From Herpetospermum pedunculosum (Eukaryota > Streptophyta > Magnoliopsida > Cucurbitales > Cucurbitaceae), in the NCBI GenBank assembly GCA_028017165.1, contig CM051526.1:58606774-58670773 (forward strand): 64,000 bases of DNA, in the 5' to 3' direction. The notes under the pieces were generated by a model. That model did no database searches. It was given only the letters and a program-made list of their open reading frames with translations, and was not told the origin of the DNA. This document shows, piece by piece, positions 32,206 through 44,271 of the stretch. Made by a program: the position numbers and the translations under genes. The stretch's first letter is position 1. The number at the start of each line of letters is the position of its first letter.

Positions 32206-32900
32206 TTTATATTTTGCAAAACTTCTATGCCAAGAAAAAATTTCATCCTCCCTAAATCAGACATATTAAATGACCTCAACATGGATTCTTAAAATTTCTT
32301 CATCAAATCTCCATCATCTCCTGTATATATTAAGTCATCTACATAAACACTCACAATAAGAATCTTACCTTTGTAGCCAATCTTAATGAACCAAGTTTGT
32401 TCAATGTGACATCTCATAAATTATTCACCTTCAAAGTGTGCTTCCAATCTACTAAACCAAGCTCGAGGAGCTTGTTTTAGGCCGTACAAAGCCTTCTTCA
32501 ACTTATATACTTTATGTTCATTCCTTTTTTGCACATAACCCATCGGTTGCTCTACATAGACATCTTCATTTAATTCTCCATGAAGAAAGACAGACTTTAC
32601 ATCGAGTTGAAAGATCTTTCATCCTCTTTGAGCTGCCAAAGAAAAAATCATACGAACCGTATCCATTCTTACAACTGGTGCATAAACTTCAGAATAATCT
32701 ACTCCATGTTGTTGTGAATAACCCTTGGCCACCAACCTTGCTTTGTATTTGTCCACCTCTCCATGTTCATTGAATTTTGTTTTATAAATCCATTTTTCCT
32801 AGATTCTTCTTGCACCTGACGGCAATTCAGTTAGCTTCCATGTTTCATTTTTTTTAATTGTAACCATCTCAAAATTCATTGCTAGCTTCTATTTAGGACA
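31340..32900 (-). pseudogene. Decayed Copia pol fragment (RT and RNase H)
   Basis: On the minus strand, 31779-32282 encodes part of RT and the connection region (MKFFLGIEV, QRKYAFDVL, VGSLMYLATSRPD) and an RNase H start (FIDSDYAGDIE). 31354-31563 holds the RNase H end (DVRFHFLRDLVKDGVI). Between them, CDNNST- and TTEAE-like pieces occur in other frames. Upstream RT pieces reach about 32900. Many stops and frameshifts are present. A TA repeat of about 15 units (32175-32204) sits inside the RT. Confidence 0.85.
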
Positions 32901-33295
32901 TTTTTTGCGGCGATGTGATTTTTTGTCAGTTTTGCGAAGAGATCAGTCGGGGATCTGTTCAGCACACGAGTTTTTCACCTGATCCACTTGTCTATTTGGG
33001 CTTAGGTGAATTTATTTTTCGTGAATGAATTTTCAAGTTGAGAATTTGAGAATTTTTTGAATTATTGAGAATTTGTTTTCCAGTGGAATTATTGAGAAGT
33101 TATGAATTAGAGAGATTCAAGTTGGGCACGTGGATTAGGTTTTTCAGTGTTTTTTTTTTTTTTTTGTAGTGGAATGCTGAAAATTTAGTATGTGTACTTT
33201 ATAAGCATATACTAAATTCTTAATAGATTATGGCGGATTTTTAATTCATTGGAGAGTTTTTTTTCTCACAGCCCTTGTTCATGCTAACACGATCG
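32901..33295. other. Junction region between two decayed Copia fragments
   Basis: A T-rich run and no clear domain. It may hold a decayed gag of the plus-strand element. Confidence 0.35.
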
Positions 33296-36200
33296 GTGGA
33301 CAGTATATAAAGCAAGGGTCGAGCAAAATTGAGGAGGTCTCGGGTCTAGCTGGCATTTCCTCAAATCAGATGCAACAGATTCTAAAGTTTTTGAATTCCT
33401 CCAAAATCAAAGACATTCTTCATGCGAAGAAAAATGAGTTGTGCTGGATTGTTGATACTAGAGCATCAAATCACGTGACTAGTGATTTTTCGTTATTAAT
33501 TAATGTGAGAAAGGTACAATCTTGCTCGATAGGCTTGCTAGATGGACATATTGCAAATTCCGAACAAATGGGAACCGTGACACTCTTAGGAGGCTTGAAA
33601 ATTGATAATGTCCTTTATGTCCCGAAATTGACATGCAATCTAATTTTTTAGACTCAACTCAGTGACGAATCAAATTGTGGTGTGCAATTCACTAATAATT
33701 TATGTGTACTGCAGGACCAATTGGCGAAGAAGGTGATTGGAGTAGGTGAACGATAGGATGGACTTTACTTTTTCCGTGGTGTTCCTCACGTCAAGGTTTT
33801 CGCTATGGATGGATATTCTTCTTCATTTGCTCTATGGCATCAACACATTGGTCATCCATCGAGAAAAGTGTTGAAAATGCTTCCAACTGTGAGTAATTCT
33901 GATAGAATCTTGGATAATATGGTTTGTGATGTCTGTCCGCGTGCAAAGTAACCTAGAAATAGTTTTCTCATGAGTAGAAATAGAGCAAGTCGTGTGTTTG
34001 AACTTGTTCATTTGGATCTATGGGGGTCTTACAAGACACACTCGTCTTGTGGAGATCACTATTTTCTGACTATCGCAGATGATTACTCTCGTGCTGTGTG
34101 GATTTATTTGCTTAGCCATAAAATGGAAGTTGAATCGATCTTTCTTAACTTTATTGTTATGGTTCAGCGACAATTTGAGAAAGAAATTAAAGTTGCACGT
34201 AGTGACAATGGAACTGAATTCAATTCTTTGCGTGATTACTTTCTTCATAATGGTATCCTTTTTTAAACTTCTTGTGTTGGGACTCCTCAACAAAATGGGA
34301 GGGTTGAGCGAAAACATCAGCATATTTTAAATGTTGCAAGGGCCTCTACGATTCCAGGAAAACTTGCCACCAGATTTTCGTAATCATGGACTTGTTCCAT
34401 GACTGGTCTTTCATTCGTCAGCTGGAACTGCAACAACTTACGCACGATATATTTTTTCCGCCTTGCATCGTCACCTCCATATCTGGACTCCGGAGTGGTC
34501 CAGATTAATTTTGCGGATTTCTGGATTACGAACAGATCGAAAAGTGAATCCGTCATGTGGTTGAGTAGATGACCTCGAATAGTCTTGTTATCCTTGACAT
34601 ATTTTTCAGAATCAGTTGCAGAGGTCAATTCAAATTGTACAGCAGCGACAGTAGCGTCTTTTGATGTTTCTAGATCTACGTCAGCAGCAACACTCGAGCC
34701 GACAGAAGCTTCTGAGGATAGGACGTAACCGACCTCCAATTGTTCGAAGAAGATCAACAGTTTCTGGGACCAACGACGGGCTCCAACTTTGACAGATTTG
34801 GAAGCGTCTTTCCTGATTAGATCGACATTGGGACATACCAAATTGCTTTCAAATTGTAATCGAAAACAAGACAATAAAAGAAATTGTTGCGCCGTAGATA
34901 CCACTACCTTGAAATCAATTGTGGCACGACCTCGGTGTGAATCGTCTATCGTCGGTTGCTCCCCAATGTTAACACAACACCCCTCACTGACACGTACACT
35001 CGTCAGGTAGGGATTGAAAACAAGATAAAGTTTCCGTTGCTCATATTTGTTTGAAGATAATGAAAAAGTTGTATAAACAGTGTCCTTCAAGCCCCATTAA
35101 AATACAGAGAAAAGAATGAGAGTTTCAAAGAAATCAATTCAGATATCAAATAAAAAAACGTTTATGAAATGGATATCAAAACGACGTTTTAGATGTCAAA
35201 ACCGATTTTATCATTTAATGTAAAATGATAATATTTTAAAAAGAAGGGTTGTAAAAAAAAATTCTTTATTTCGCACAAGGTGTGGTTCAACCGAACCGAC
35301 CGGCGGGACGGCAGCGCGCGTGTAGAGGAAGGGAAAGTATCCTTGATACTAACCATTTTTGCAAGCTCCTCAAGGTGTTTCCCTATTTATACCCACTTCC
35401 AAATTGTTAATCTTCCAATGTGAGATTCTTGGGAGGGATTTTCCTTTGAGCTTGCAAAGGGTCAAGACCCATGGGCTAGTCATTCTCAACAATCATTTGA
35501 TAAATAGAACCCCTTCCACTTTGCTTAAAAATAAAACTCCCTATGAATTATTGTTTGGGAAACTTCCTTCATATGAATCTCTTCGAGTATTTGGATGATT
35601 ATGTTATGCACATAATCAACGTAGTAAAAGGGATAAATTCGCAAGTCGTAGTCGAAAGTGCATTTTTCTCGGGTATTCTTTTGGGAAGAAGGGTTGGAGG
35701 TTGTATGATTTGGAGACTCATGAACAATTTGTTTCAAGAGATGTCAAGTTCTTTGAGCACAAGTTTCCTTTTAATGTGACCCAAACGATGACGTCATCAC
35801 AACAAATAAATGTGTATGAGAATTCGTAAGTTTGGAGTGATGATGAATGCGAAAAAGGTGAGGGGCCTAAAATTTTGGTCAATGATGCCACTTTTCAAAC
35901 TGAGACGGTTGGGGAGCAGGTTGTCGCTCCTCGCACAGTGACAGACGTAACGGTGCCTGATCTGGTGCAGCCCGTGTGCAGCGAGAGCACACCTGGGAGG
36001 TTCGCGGTTGACGTGGGGGTTCATCCACCGAGCATTGAGCACCAAAGTGGTGCGAAGGAAAATGCAGCATAAGCGAGGCAACAATCCGCAGTTATTTTTA
36101 GTGAGGAAAAACTTGGGAAAGGAAAACGCGCAAAGTTTACTTCCAGTCGCCTACGTAACTTTGTAACACACACCATAAGGAAACAAAGTTCATCCGAGAA

Positions 36201-37860
36201 CTCGTCCCTTCCAACATCTTCTTCAGGTACTCCTTATTTTATAACTCATTTTGTTTATTATGCTCATTTTTATGGGAAACATAGACAGTATATTGCAACC
36301 ATCACCACGAGGAATGAACCAAAAAGCTTCAAAGAAACTATGAAACATGAGGGATGGCGTAAGGCCATGGCCGAGGAGATACAGGCTCTAGTGATCAGGG
36401 CACTTGGGCTTTAAAGACATTACCACCAGAAAAAAAAAGCTCTAGGAAGCAAATGAGTGTATAAGGAGAAGTACGATGAACACGACGTTTTGCAGAGATT
36501 GAAAGCGAGACTGGTGATCTTCAGTCACCATCTGGTGGAAGGGTTGGATTATAATGAGACATTCGCTCCTGTGCCAAAAATGGTGACAATACGCACAATC
36601 TTGGCAGTTGCAAGTGTCAAGAATTAGGAAGTTCATCAAATGGATGTGCATAATGCATTTTTGCACGGTGATTTAGAGAAAGAAGTGATCTACATGAAGG
36701 TACCTCCAGGTTTTAACTATCATAACTATGATAAAGTTTGGAGAATGAAATAATCTTTGTATGACCTGAAATAGGTTCCTTGTTGATGGTTTGCAAAGTT
36801 GACATTTATTTTAAAGAATTATGGATTTAAACAGTCATACTCTGATTATTCGCTATTTGTTTTACAAATGGACAAATACAACTCATTGTTTTAGTTTATG
36901 TTGATGACCTTATTGTTGCTGGAAATGACACAATTGCACTGCGACGTCACAAGGCTTATTTGGGGAGATGTTTTAAAATGAATGACTTGTGGGCATTAAA
37001 ATATTATTTAGGAGTGGATGTAGCTAGAAATCGACAGGGTTTCTTTATGTGTCAACGAAAATATGCTTTGGATATTATTTGTGAAACTGGCTTGTTGGGT
37101 GCTAAACAAACACAATTTTCCATGGAGCAGAATCATAAGTTGGGTTTGACTGATGGACACGTGTTGAAAGATGTGGAACAGTTTCGACGACCTTTAGGTG
37201 TCTGATTTACTTGTCTCTGGCTAGACTAGATCTTGCCTACTCGGTTCACATATTGTCTCAATTTATGCAGCAACCGAGAATCGAGCACTGGGAGGCAGCA
37301 TTGCGTGTGGTGCGTTATTTAAAGAAACATTCAGGTCAATGAATTATCCTTCGATCCGATAGCCCTTTGACACTAGAAGGATGGTGTGATTCCGATTGGG
37401 CAAGTTGCCCTCTTACTCGACGATCGTTGAGTGGTTGGTTTGTGACACTTGGTTTCTCTCCTATGTCATGGAAAACCAAGAAACAACATACGGTGTCTCG
37501 TTCTTCCGCCGAAGCAGAATATCGTTTCATGGCTGTTGTTACTTGTGAGTTAAAGTGGTTAAAACAATTACTTGGTGATTTAGGAGTGCATCTTCAGAAG
37601 GGGATGTCTTTTTATTGTGACAATCAGTCTACTCTATATATTGCTCAAAACCCAGTTTTCCATGAAAAGACAAACATATTGAGGTTGATTGTCATTTTGT
37701 GAGAGACGCTATAACAGACGAAATAATTTCACCCTTCTACGTACCTACAAAGTTATAATTGGCGGATATCTTCACAAAAGCATTGAGGAAGACTCAATTT
37801 GAGTTTCTTCTATGCAAATTGGGCATTTGCGGCCTTCATGCTCCAACTTGAAGGGAGTTA
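33296..37860 (+). pseudogene. Decayed Copia element body (protease to RNase H), interrupted by a minus-strand insert
   Basis: Pieces in order on the plus strand: protease-like CWIVDTRASNHVTS (33430-33480); gag-pre-integrase region (33780-33950); integrase with ELVHLDLWGSY, DDYSRAVWIY and ARSDNGTEF (33970-34266), then PQQNGRVERKHQH (34285-34325); after an insert, integrase resumes with LINRTPSTLLKNKTPYELLF (35490-35580); RT with DVHNAFLHGDLEKEV-like and VYVDDLIVAGND (36600-36940); and RNase H with GWCDSDWASCPLTRRSLSGW, SSAEAEYRF and CDNQST (37367-37650). Several stops and frameshifts show it is dead. Confidence 0.85.
34360..35440 (-). mobile_element. Minus-strand Copia LTR-plus-gag fragment inserted in the integrase region
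   Basis: On the minus strand, 34317-35090 includes a UBN2-type Copia Gag piece with KTIRGHLLNHMTDSLFDLF and RYGGDDARRKKYIVRKLLQF. Upstream of it, 35280-35440 looks like LTR promoter DNA with GGGTATAAATAGGG on the minus strand. The host integrase breaks at about 34365 and resumes near 35440. I could not define a clean target duplication. Confidence 0.55.
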
Positions 37861-38044
37861 TTGAGATATATTTTTGTGTTATGTCTAAGTTTATTTCTTG
37901 TAATTATGATTTTCTATTTGAGTCTATATTTAGCTCAATAGATTCTAAGGTTATTTCTTATAATTATGATTTTCTATTTGAATCTATATTTAGCTCAATA
38001 GATTCTAAGGAGAGAGATTTATTCTCTTGTTATATATGTATTTG
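37861..38044 (+). repeat. LTR remnant with an internal 60-bp tandem repeat
   Basis: It starts near TTGAGATATA after the Copia RNase H. Two units reading TTATTTCTTRTAATTATGAT and onward to AATAGATTCTAAGG are arranged head to tail (about 37891-37949 and 37951-38010). Confidence 0.6.
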
Positions 38045-38109
38045 ATGGAATGGAGATCATTTAAGAAAATATACGAAGAGATTTAGGTGAATTTAACAAA
38101 TCAAACTCT

Positions 38110-38895
38110 AAAGGGCCGTTTGGTAATGCATTTAATTTCTGGTTTTGGTTTTTGGTTTTTATTTTTGAGAAAAACAGGTTTATTTGGTAACCAATTCAGT
38201 TTTTAGTTTTTCAAATTTTGAAAATGTTTTTACATTCCTTAACAAATTTTTAAAATGAAAAAAAAAATCAGTTTTTATTTTGATTTTTAATTAATTGTCG
38301 ACAAATTAGATATAATTTCAAATAAAATATTTATTTATTTATTGAAATTGAATCAAATTGACATTAATATTTTTTTTCTTCAGAAATTATCATTAATATT
38401 ATTATTATATTCTTAAAATATATATATATATTATTAATATATTTTTTTTTTTTTTGTATAAAAATATTATTATATATTATAATTTTATTCAAATAACTTT
38501 TTTTTTTTTTTGTTGTATATTATATTTTAATATTATTGTGATGTTACACCAATGTACCTAACCACTTTACTCAACATATTTTATTTTCTTGACTTTAGGG
38601 ATGAAAAACTTCAACTAAAGATTGCATGATATATTAAACTATCGACACAACAAATTCTTTTTATTTTAGAGAAAATCATTTTTTACCCTAAAATATCAAT
38701 TTCATCAAATAATTATACCTTAATTAAATTTTGATAAATCTTGCAATTTTGACATTATAATAAATTGAAATTACTTTAGAAAAATTAATTTTTATTTTAT
38801 AAAAAAAAATACGAAACAAATATTAATTATCCAAAGTTTCAATTTTTGTTGTTTTGAAAAATAAAAAACCAAAATCAGTTATCAAACTTTTATTT
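38110..38895. mobile_element. Possible TIR element (MITE-like)
   Basis: The left end reads GGGCCGTTTGGTAATGC followed by GTTTTTGG repeats. Near the right end the reverse complement reads GTTTGATAACTGATTTTGG. Such termini are common in plant hAT and Harbinger-type elements. The interior is AT-rich and non-coding. The right end is poorly matched and no target duplication was found. Confidence 0.4.
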
Positions 38896-39058
38896 CCCCT
38901 GATGCTTGGAGTTTGTTTTAGTTCTTGATTTCAAATTTGGGTGAAGTTGTTGTATGAACAAGGACAGGTGATGAAGATTATTTTACCAATTCGAATTACA
39001 ACAATAATTAACACACGGTAATGACTCTTTTGCTCTCTCTTAGATCGAAAATATTTTT

Positions 39059-39156
39059 GCCAAAGTGAGCATAGCTCAGCTGGCATATGTATGACTTGAT
39101 GACCAAGAGGTCTGTGTTCGAATCCCTCCATCCCCAATGTACTCAAAAAAAAAAAA
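39059..39156 (+). repeat. tRNA-derived SINE with A tail
   Basis: The body contains GAGCATAGCTCAGCTGGCAT (box A) and GTGTTCGAATCCCTCC (box B) and ends in about 13 A. Flanking ATCGAAAATATT (39044-39055) and ATCGAAAATGTT (from 39157) form a 12-bp target duplication with one mismatch. Confidence 0.8.
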
Positions 39157-39392
39157 ATCGAAAATGTTCAAAGGAGGCGAAGAAATAAAAACAGAGAGAG
39201 ATGAACCAGAAATTTCAATTAATGAAGCCAAGAAATACAACAAAATATGAACCCTCAACACTCTGTGATTTCTGTATAAAGAAATTTATTTTAAGCCTTA
39301 ACAATTCTGGTTTGCCATGTGATATCTCTATCTTCTACTTCATTTGCCTTGCATACCCTCCTAATTATTCTCAATCATTTATTAGTAAACTC

Positions 39393-39491
39393 TTTTTTTT
39401 TTTTTTTTTTAGCACATTGGGGTGAGGGGATTCGAACCACAGACCTTTTGGTCAGTCATACATATGTCAGCTGAGCTATGTTCACTTTGGC
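39393..39491 (-). repeat. tRNA-derived SINE of the same family, inverted, with 15-bp target duplication
   Basis: The minus-strand body has CATAGCTCAGCTGACAT (box A) and GTGGTTCGAATCCCC (box B), and its A tail appears as a T run at 39393-39410. The perfect 15-base repeat TTTATTAGTAAACTC flanks it (39378-39392, 39492-39506). Confidence 0.88.
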
Positions 39492-39599
39492 TTTATTAGT
39501 AAACTCCTAATGTGCTTTAGTTGGTATTTTTCAATTTGTTTCTCAACACTAGTTTTCCACAAATTTCATTATGCTTAGATTTGGTGGAGACAAAACTCA

Positions 39600-39639
39600 T
39601 ATAATATTATATTATATTATATTATATTATATTATATTA
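39600..39639. repeat. ATATT pentanucleotide microsatellite
   Basis: About eight head-to-tail ATATT units directly before the solo LTR. Confidence 0.9.
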
Positions 39640-39641
39640 CA

Positions 39642-40200
39642 TGTAAACTATTTTTGACCAAAGTCAAAATTGAGAAGAAGGTAAGAATCTCACCCTTGAA
39701 GGTGAGGTTGATTGTGAAATGAAGGCAGACAATGGGCTAAGGCCCATATATGTGATTTAGATTTCACGCATAATTACATATATATAGATTATTTTGATTA
39801 GTCAAAACTTGATAGTGTATTGCGGCTAAACAAAAATTGATAGAAGTATTTTGTTGACTGGTGTTTTCTTTTTGTGCGGCGGACTGTAAGTTGAGAGAAT
39901 AGTGTTTATTCTTTTCGGGTTGAGTTTCTCTTCTCTTTATTGTTTATCTCAAGTTATCGAGTTGTAGTACTTGGAAGCAAATAATTCGAGTTTGAGTGAG
40001 TTTTGTAGAACCTGCAGTTGCAGAAGAAGACTAGACGTAGTCCCGAGATCGGGGCGAACCAGTATATCTCCCGGTATCGTTATCTCTTTTTTCTTTTATC
40101 TTAAAGTTTTGGGTTCTAACCCCTGTGAAGTGAGAGGTTCAGATATATTTAGTTTATTATTCCGCAGTTTATTTATATCTCAATATTTTTACTCCCAACA
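39642..40200 (+). repeat. Solo LTR related to the 47-50 kb Copia LTRs
   Basis: The right half matches the LTRs at 40707, 46939 and 49388, including GAACCTGCAGTTGCAGAAGA, GGACGTAGTC-like and GCGAACCAGTATA. It ends ACTCCCAACA at 40200, followed by ATTAT. The left boundary (TGTAAACT) is approximate because it adjoins an ATATT microsatellite. No body follows, so it is solo. Confidence 0.65.
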
Positions 40201-40297
40201 ATTATGTCATTCATTCAGCTATTAGGGTTTAGGGTTTATATAAAAAAAAAAGTAAATTTCCTTAATACTTTTTTTAGTCACTTGAAAAATAAAAAGG

Positions 40298-40706
40298 TTG
40301 ATCATCCTCGAGAGTTACTCATGGTATCACTATTGTGCCCTCACGTGTTTTACTGACGCAGACGGGGCAAGTTGTCCCGATGATCGGCGTAGTACCAGTG
40401 GTTATTGTACATTTTTAGGCACCAATTTGATATCTTGGTCATCTTCGAAACAGAAAACAGTGTCTCGATCTAGTGCTGAGTCTGAGTATAGAGGTCTGGC
40501 TAATGCAGTGACTGAAATTACCTAGGTTGTTTCTCTAATTAAGGAACTCGGGTTCGGCGTAGTACCAGTGGTTATTGTACATTTTTAGGCACCAGTCTGA
40601 TATCTTGGTCATCTTCGAAACAGAAAACAGTGTCTCGATCTAGTGCTGAGTCTGAGTATAGAGGTCTGGCTAATGCAGCGACTGGAATTACCTGGGTCCT
40701 TTCTCT
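40298..40706 (+). pseudogene. Copia RNase H fragment, left part, with internal 170-bp tandem duplication
   Basis: The frame 40298-40525 reads CFTDADGASCPDDRRSTSGY and SSAESEYRGLANAVTEIT, then a stop where Trp is expected. From 40554 the sequence from GGCGTAGTACCAGTGG onward is repeated, offset 170 bp, with a few differences. The right part of the same RNase H continues at 43761, after the inserted element. Confidence 0.85.
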
Positions 40707-41310
40707 TGTTAAGAATTTGGAGCCTAAACTCAATAAAAGCCCACAAGCCCAATATAACCTCCTTAAGCAACTTTTGTAATTGGTTCAATTAAAAGGTGGT
40801 TTTAATTGGCTTAGATGTGGGTGGTTTTTTCTATAAAAGGAAAAATGGTGGGTATTCAATAATCAATCAACAAAAGAAGAGAAAAATCAAAGAAGGAAGA
40901 TATTGGTTTCTGCCGTGAAGTCCTTTTGAAGGCAGTGGGCATTTAAGAAGAAAAATTCTTATTTTTCTTGTGATTTGAGCGGTTTCTTCTTCGTTGTTGA
41001 TCCCAAGCTATCGGGTTGTGATACTTGGAAGTCAATAGTCATTGTTGGGCTATTGAGGGTAGTTTGTAGCGTTGAGCCGAAGCTTCTTGTAATCTCCATT
41101 ATAGTTGAACCTGCAGTTGCAGAAGACTGGACGTAGTCTCGAGATCGGGGCGAACCAGTATAACTTACGGTGTCGTTCTCTCTTTCCCTTATCTTTATTA
41201 TTGCATTTTGTGATCGATAACTTATTTGGTTCTAACCTGTGAAGTGGGAACGAGAGATATAATATTGTTGTTATTCCGCGTTATTTATATCTCGTGTATT
41301 TTTCCCAACA
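40707..41310 (+). repeat. 5' LTR of copy 1
   Basis: 604 bp, TGTTAAGAATTTGG...TTTCCCAACA. Confidence 0.94.
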
Positions 41311-41340
41311 AGTGGTATCAGAGCTTTTGGTTCAGAAATC

Positions 41341-42878
41341 ATGGGAGCGACGAATCCAAAGAGTTTCGAAGGAGTCACAAAATTTGATGGGGGAAATTTT
41401 GGTTATTGGAAGATGCAGGTGAAAGATTTTTTAACTTGCAAGAAATTGCACAAGGCACTGAAGGAGAGACCGAAAGAGATGTCAGATGGAGATTGGGAAG
41501 ATCTCGATGAACAAGCAGTTGCAAACATCAGAATGTGTTTGACAATGGAAGTTGTTAGTCTTGTAGCCAACGAGACTACCGCAATCAAGCTAATGGAAGC
41601 GCTTACAAACAGGTACGAGAAATCGTCTGCTAACAGTAAAGCTTATCTTCTTAAGAAATTTTTTAACATGCAAATGGCTGAAGATGTATCTGTAAATTCA
41701 TATATCAATGAGGTTACCACTTTAGTAAATCAGTTAAAGTCTGTTAAGATAGATTTTACTGATGAAGTATACGCTATTCAGTTATTAATGTCTTTACCTG
41801 AAAGTTGGGAAACGATGAAGACAACTGTGTCTAATTCGGTAGGGGAAAATACTCTGAAGTTTTCAGGGGTTTGTGATTTAGCTCTAGTGGAAGAAATTCG
41901 TAGAAAGAGTAGTGGTAAAGAGTCATCTACTCCAGGATCAGCTTTAGCTTTGACCAAGGGTAAAGAATTTATGGAACCGAGTAGTAGTGGAAAGAGTGGG
42001 GTAATAGGAATAAGGAGATAAAATGCTTTTACTGTCACAAAATGGGTCACTATAAAAGTCAGTGTAGAAAGCTAAGAGAGGATCGGGAGGTAAACATAGT
42101 TGATGATGCCAATATCTGTGTTGTTGGAAGTGACACAGAGAGTTGTAGTAATTCATCTGATTGGATTTTAGACAGTGCAGCTACTGTACACATAACTTCA
42201 AATAGAAATTTATTCACATCATTCATAAGTGGACATCATAGTCTAGTGAAAATGGGTGATGGTAGAGTCTCCAAAACCAGTGGGATTGGGGATGTTAGTT
42301 TGAAGTCAGAATGTGGTAGTGTTCTAGTGCTGCATGATGTCAGGTTTGTGCCCAGTATTAAGATGAATCTCATCTCTACTGGCAAGTTGGCAGATGAAGG
42401 CTACATGAGTGAGTTTGGCAGTAGCCAGTGTAAACTCATACTAGGATCCCAAGTAGTGGCAGTTGGCCACAGAAAATCTACACTGTACAGATGTCAGTTG
42501 AATGTTGTCAAAGGATCAAAGAGACAGTGGATGCCAGTTAAAGCTGCAAATGGTTGTTTTAGAGGTGAGCCAGCAGCATTGATAGCCAAGTTTGATCAGT
42601 TAGATCATGATCCTTCAATTCAGAAACAATTGGGAAGTTCAGAAGAGAAAGTTGATGGCTATTGTCAACCCTCAATTGTCAGACGCTCGAACGAATTGAA
42701 GAAGTCGCTGAGGCGAGTGGAGGCATCGAAGTGGAAGGCCAGAGCAGCTGCTAAGGTCAAAGGAAATGTCTCTAGTTTGGCAAAAAGTTTGAATAGAAGA
42801 TTCAAACCCTTCTCAAAATATATTTTCTTCAAGAACAATGATTCAGGGTTGAAGAAGATGTCAGTTGTTGCCACTTAG
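41341..42878 (+). pseudogene. Gag-zinc knuckle-protease ORF of copy 1, split by a one-base frameshift
   Basis: The first frame (41341-42021, 226 aa) starts MGATNPKSFEG and covers the Gag capsid-like region. It ends after a shift at about 41995, shortly before the zinc knuckle. The second frame (42042-42878) carries MGHYKSQCRK, the end of the knuckle, then the protease motif WILDSAATVHI and the basic tail ending in SVVAT. Compared with the intact copies at 47559 and 50017, a single-base indel explains the break. Programmed frameshifting is unlikely because the other two copies are continuous. Confidence 0.85.
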
Positions 42879-43156
42879 CTGAAGTGGGAGTACGTGTTTG
42901 TCTTTTTCGTCTGGGAGACAGATCCACGTAGCGAGCCCATTCCTCGGGGAGAGCACAGATGAACCACAGTTACTTTCTGATGGTTACCTGTCTTTTGTAA
43001 TTTTTGTTATTTTACAGGTTTTTGTTGAACCTTGGAGTTTGCCAAGAAGATCAGAAATAGCAGTTGTAGTGGGAATAGATCCTTGGAGTTTGCCAAGATG
43101 ACCAGTTTCGTTGTAGTGGGATGCAAAGATCATCGTTTTGTCTCCAAGTGGGAGAT

Positions 43157-43760
43157 TGTTAAGAATTTGGAGCCTAAACTCAATAAAAGCCCACAAGCCC
43201 AATATAACCTCCTTAAGCAACTTTTGTAATTGGTTCAATTAAAAGGTGGTTTTAATTGGCTTAGATGTGGGTGCTTTTTTCTATAAAAGGAAAAATGGTG
43301 GGTGTTCAATAATCAATCAACAAAAGAAGAGAAAAATCAAAGAAGGAAGATATTGGTTTCTGCCGTGGAGTCCTTTTGAAGGCAGTGAGCATTTAAGAAG
43401 AAAAATTCTTATTTTTCTTGTGATTTGAGCGGTTTCTTCTTCGTTGTTGATCCCAAGCTATCGGGTTGTGATACTTGGAAGTCAATAGTCATTGTTGGGC
43501 TATTGAAAGTAGTTTGTAGCGCTGAGCCGAAACTTCTTGTAATCTCCATTATAGTTGAACCTGCAGTTGCAGAAGACTGGACGTAGTCTCGAGATTGGGG
43601 CGAACCAGTATAACTTACGGTGTCGTTCTCTCTTTCCCTTATCTTTATTATTGCATTTTGTGATCGATAACTTATTTGGTTCTAACCTGTGAAGTGGGAA
43701 CGAGAGATATAATATTGTTGTTATTCCGCATTATTTATATCTCGTGTATTTTTCCCAACA
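43157..43760 (+). repeat. 3' LTR of copy 1
   Basis: 604 bp, preceded by CCAAGTGGGAGAT as polypurine tract and followed by the target duplication TCTCT. Confidence 0.94.
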
Positions 43761-44053
43761 TCTCTAATTAAGGAACTCGGGTTTTCTTTACGATCTACTC
43801 ATGTTCTATTATGTGACAATGTCAGTGCTACCTATCTTGCTGCTAATCCTGTGATGCATCAACGTACGAATTGATCAACATTTCATTCGGGACAAAATCC
43901 TTCATCAACAACTCATTGTTCGGTATGTGCCCTCCGAGGACCAACTTGCTGACATCATGGCCAAAGCTTTGCCAACTACTCGCTTTCAGAATTTAAGGAT
44001 CAAGTTCACTGTCCAAGTTCACTGTCATTCATTACCCTGTTCGCTTGTGGGGA
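43761..44053 (+). pseudogene. Copia RNase H fragment, right part
   Basis: It continues the RNase H interrupted at 40706: LLCDNVSATYLAANPVMHQR, HFIRDKI, then VRYVPSEDQLADIMAKALPT at about 43920-43980. A frameshift lies at ACGAATTGATC. It ends near a GTGGGGATG tract before a candidate LTR. Confidence 0.8.
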
Positions 44054-44271
44054 TGTTAAATGATATCTTTAGTATTAGTTTGTATTTGTTATTTTCCTTT
44101 ATTCTCTCATTTTCTTTTGGGTTGTTATTTGCTTGTTGCACTCGTGAAGTATGGTTTAAGTTACTATTGCTACCTCTATATATAGAGGTCTTTTACTCTC
44201 CTTTTCACATCAAATAACACTTTTACTCTCCTTTTCACATCAAATAACATAACAAATTCCATTCTTTCCGC
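44054..44271 (+). repeat. Candidate 3' LTR of the RNase H fragment
   Basis: It begins TGTTAAATGATATC after a GTGGGGA tract and includes a CTCTATATATAGAGG TATA-like palindrome. A 31-bp segment built on TTTTACTCTCCTTTTCACAT is tandemly duplicated (about 44189-44250). The right boundary is uncertain. Confidence 0.5.

Larger units (their letters stand above)
40707..43760 (+). mobile_element. Non-autonomous Copia element encoding only Gag-protease (copy 1)
   Basis: It has 604-bp LTRs (40707-41310 and 43157-43760) with about ten differences, mostly transitions. The target duplication TCTCT is perfect (40702-40706, 43761-43765). Primer site TGGTATCAGAGC lies at 41313-41324, with TATA boxes at 40832-40839 and 43282-43289. 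The 1846-bp body holds a split gag-protease frame and no integrase, RT or RNase H. This organisation resembles the described TR-GAG class of non-autonomous elements. It inserted into an older Copia RNase H gene. Confidence 0.93.

Noticed and set aside
34317..35090. 257-codon minus-strand frame as a host gene
   Set aside because: Its recognisable part is Copia UBN2-type Gag and the rest is not protein-like; it sits inside a broken integrase.
39059..39491. tRNA genes
   Set aside because: Box A and B motifs are tRNA-like, but the bodies do not fold as a cloverleaf with a clear anticodon and end in A tails with target duplications, so they are SINEs.
39600..39639. CRISPR-like direct repeats
   Set aside because: Simple ATATT microsatellite without spacers.
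40298..44053. Antisense and alternative-frame ORFs over Copia genes as separate genes
   Set aside because: They are shadows of the pol and gag frames.
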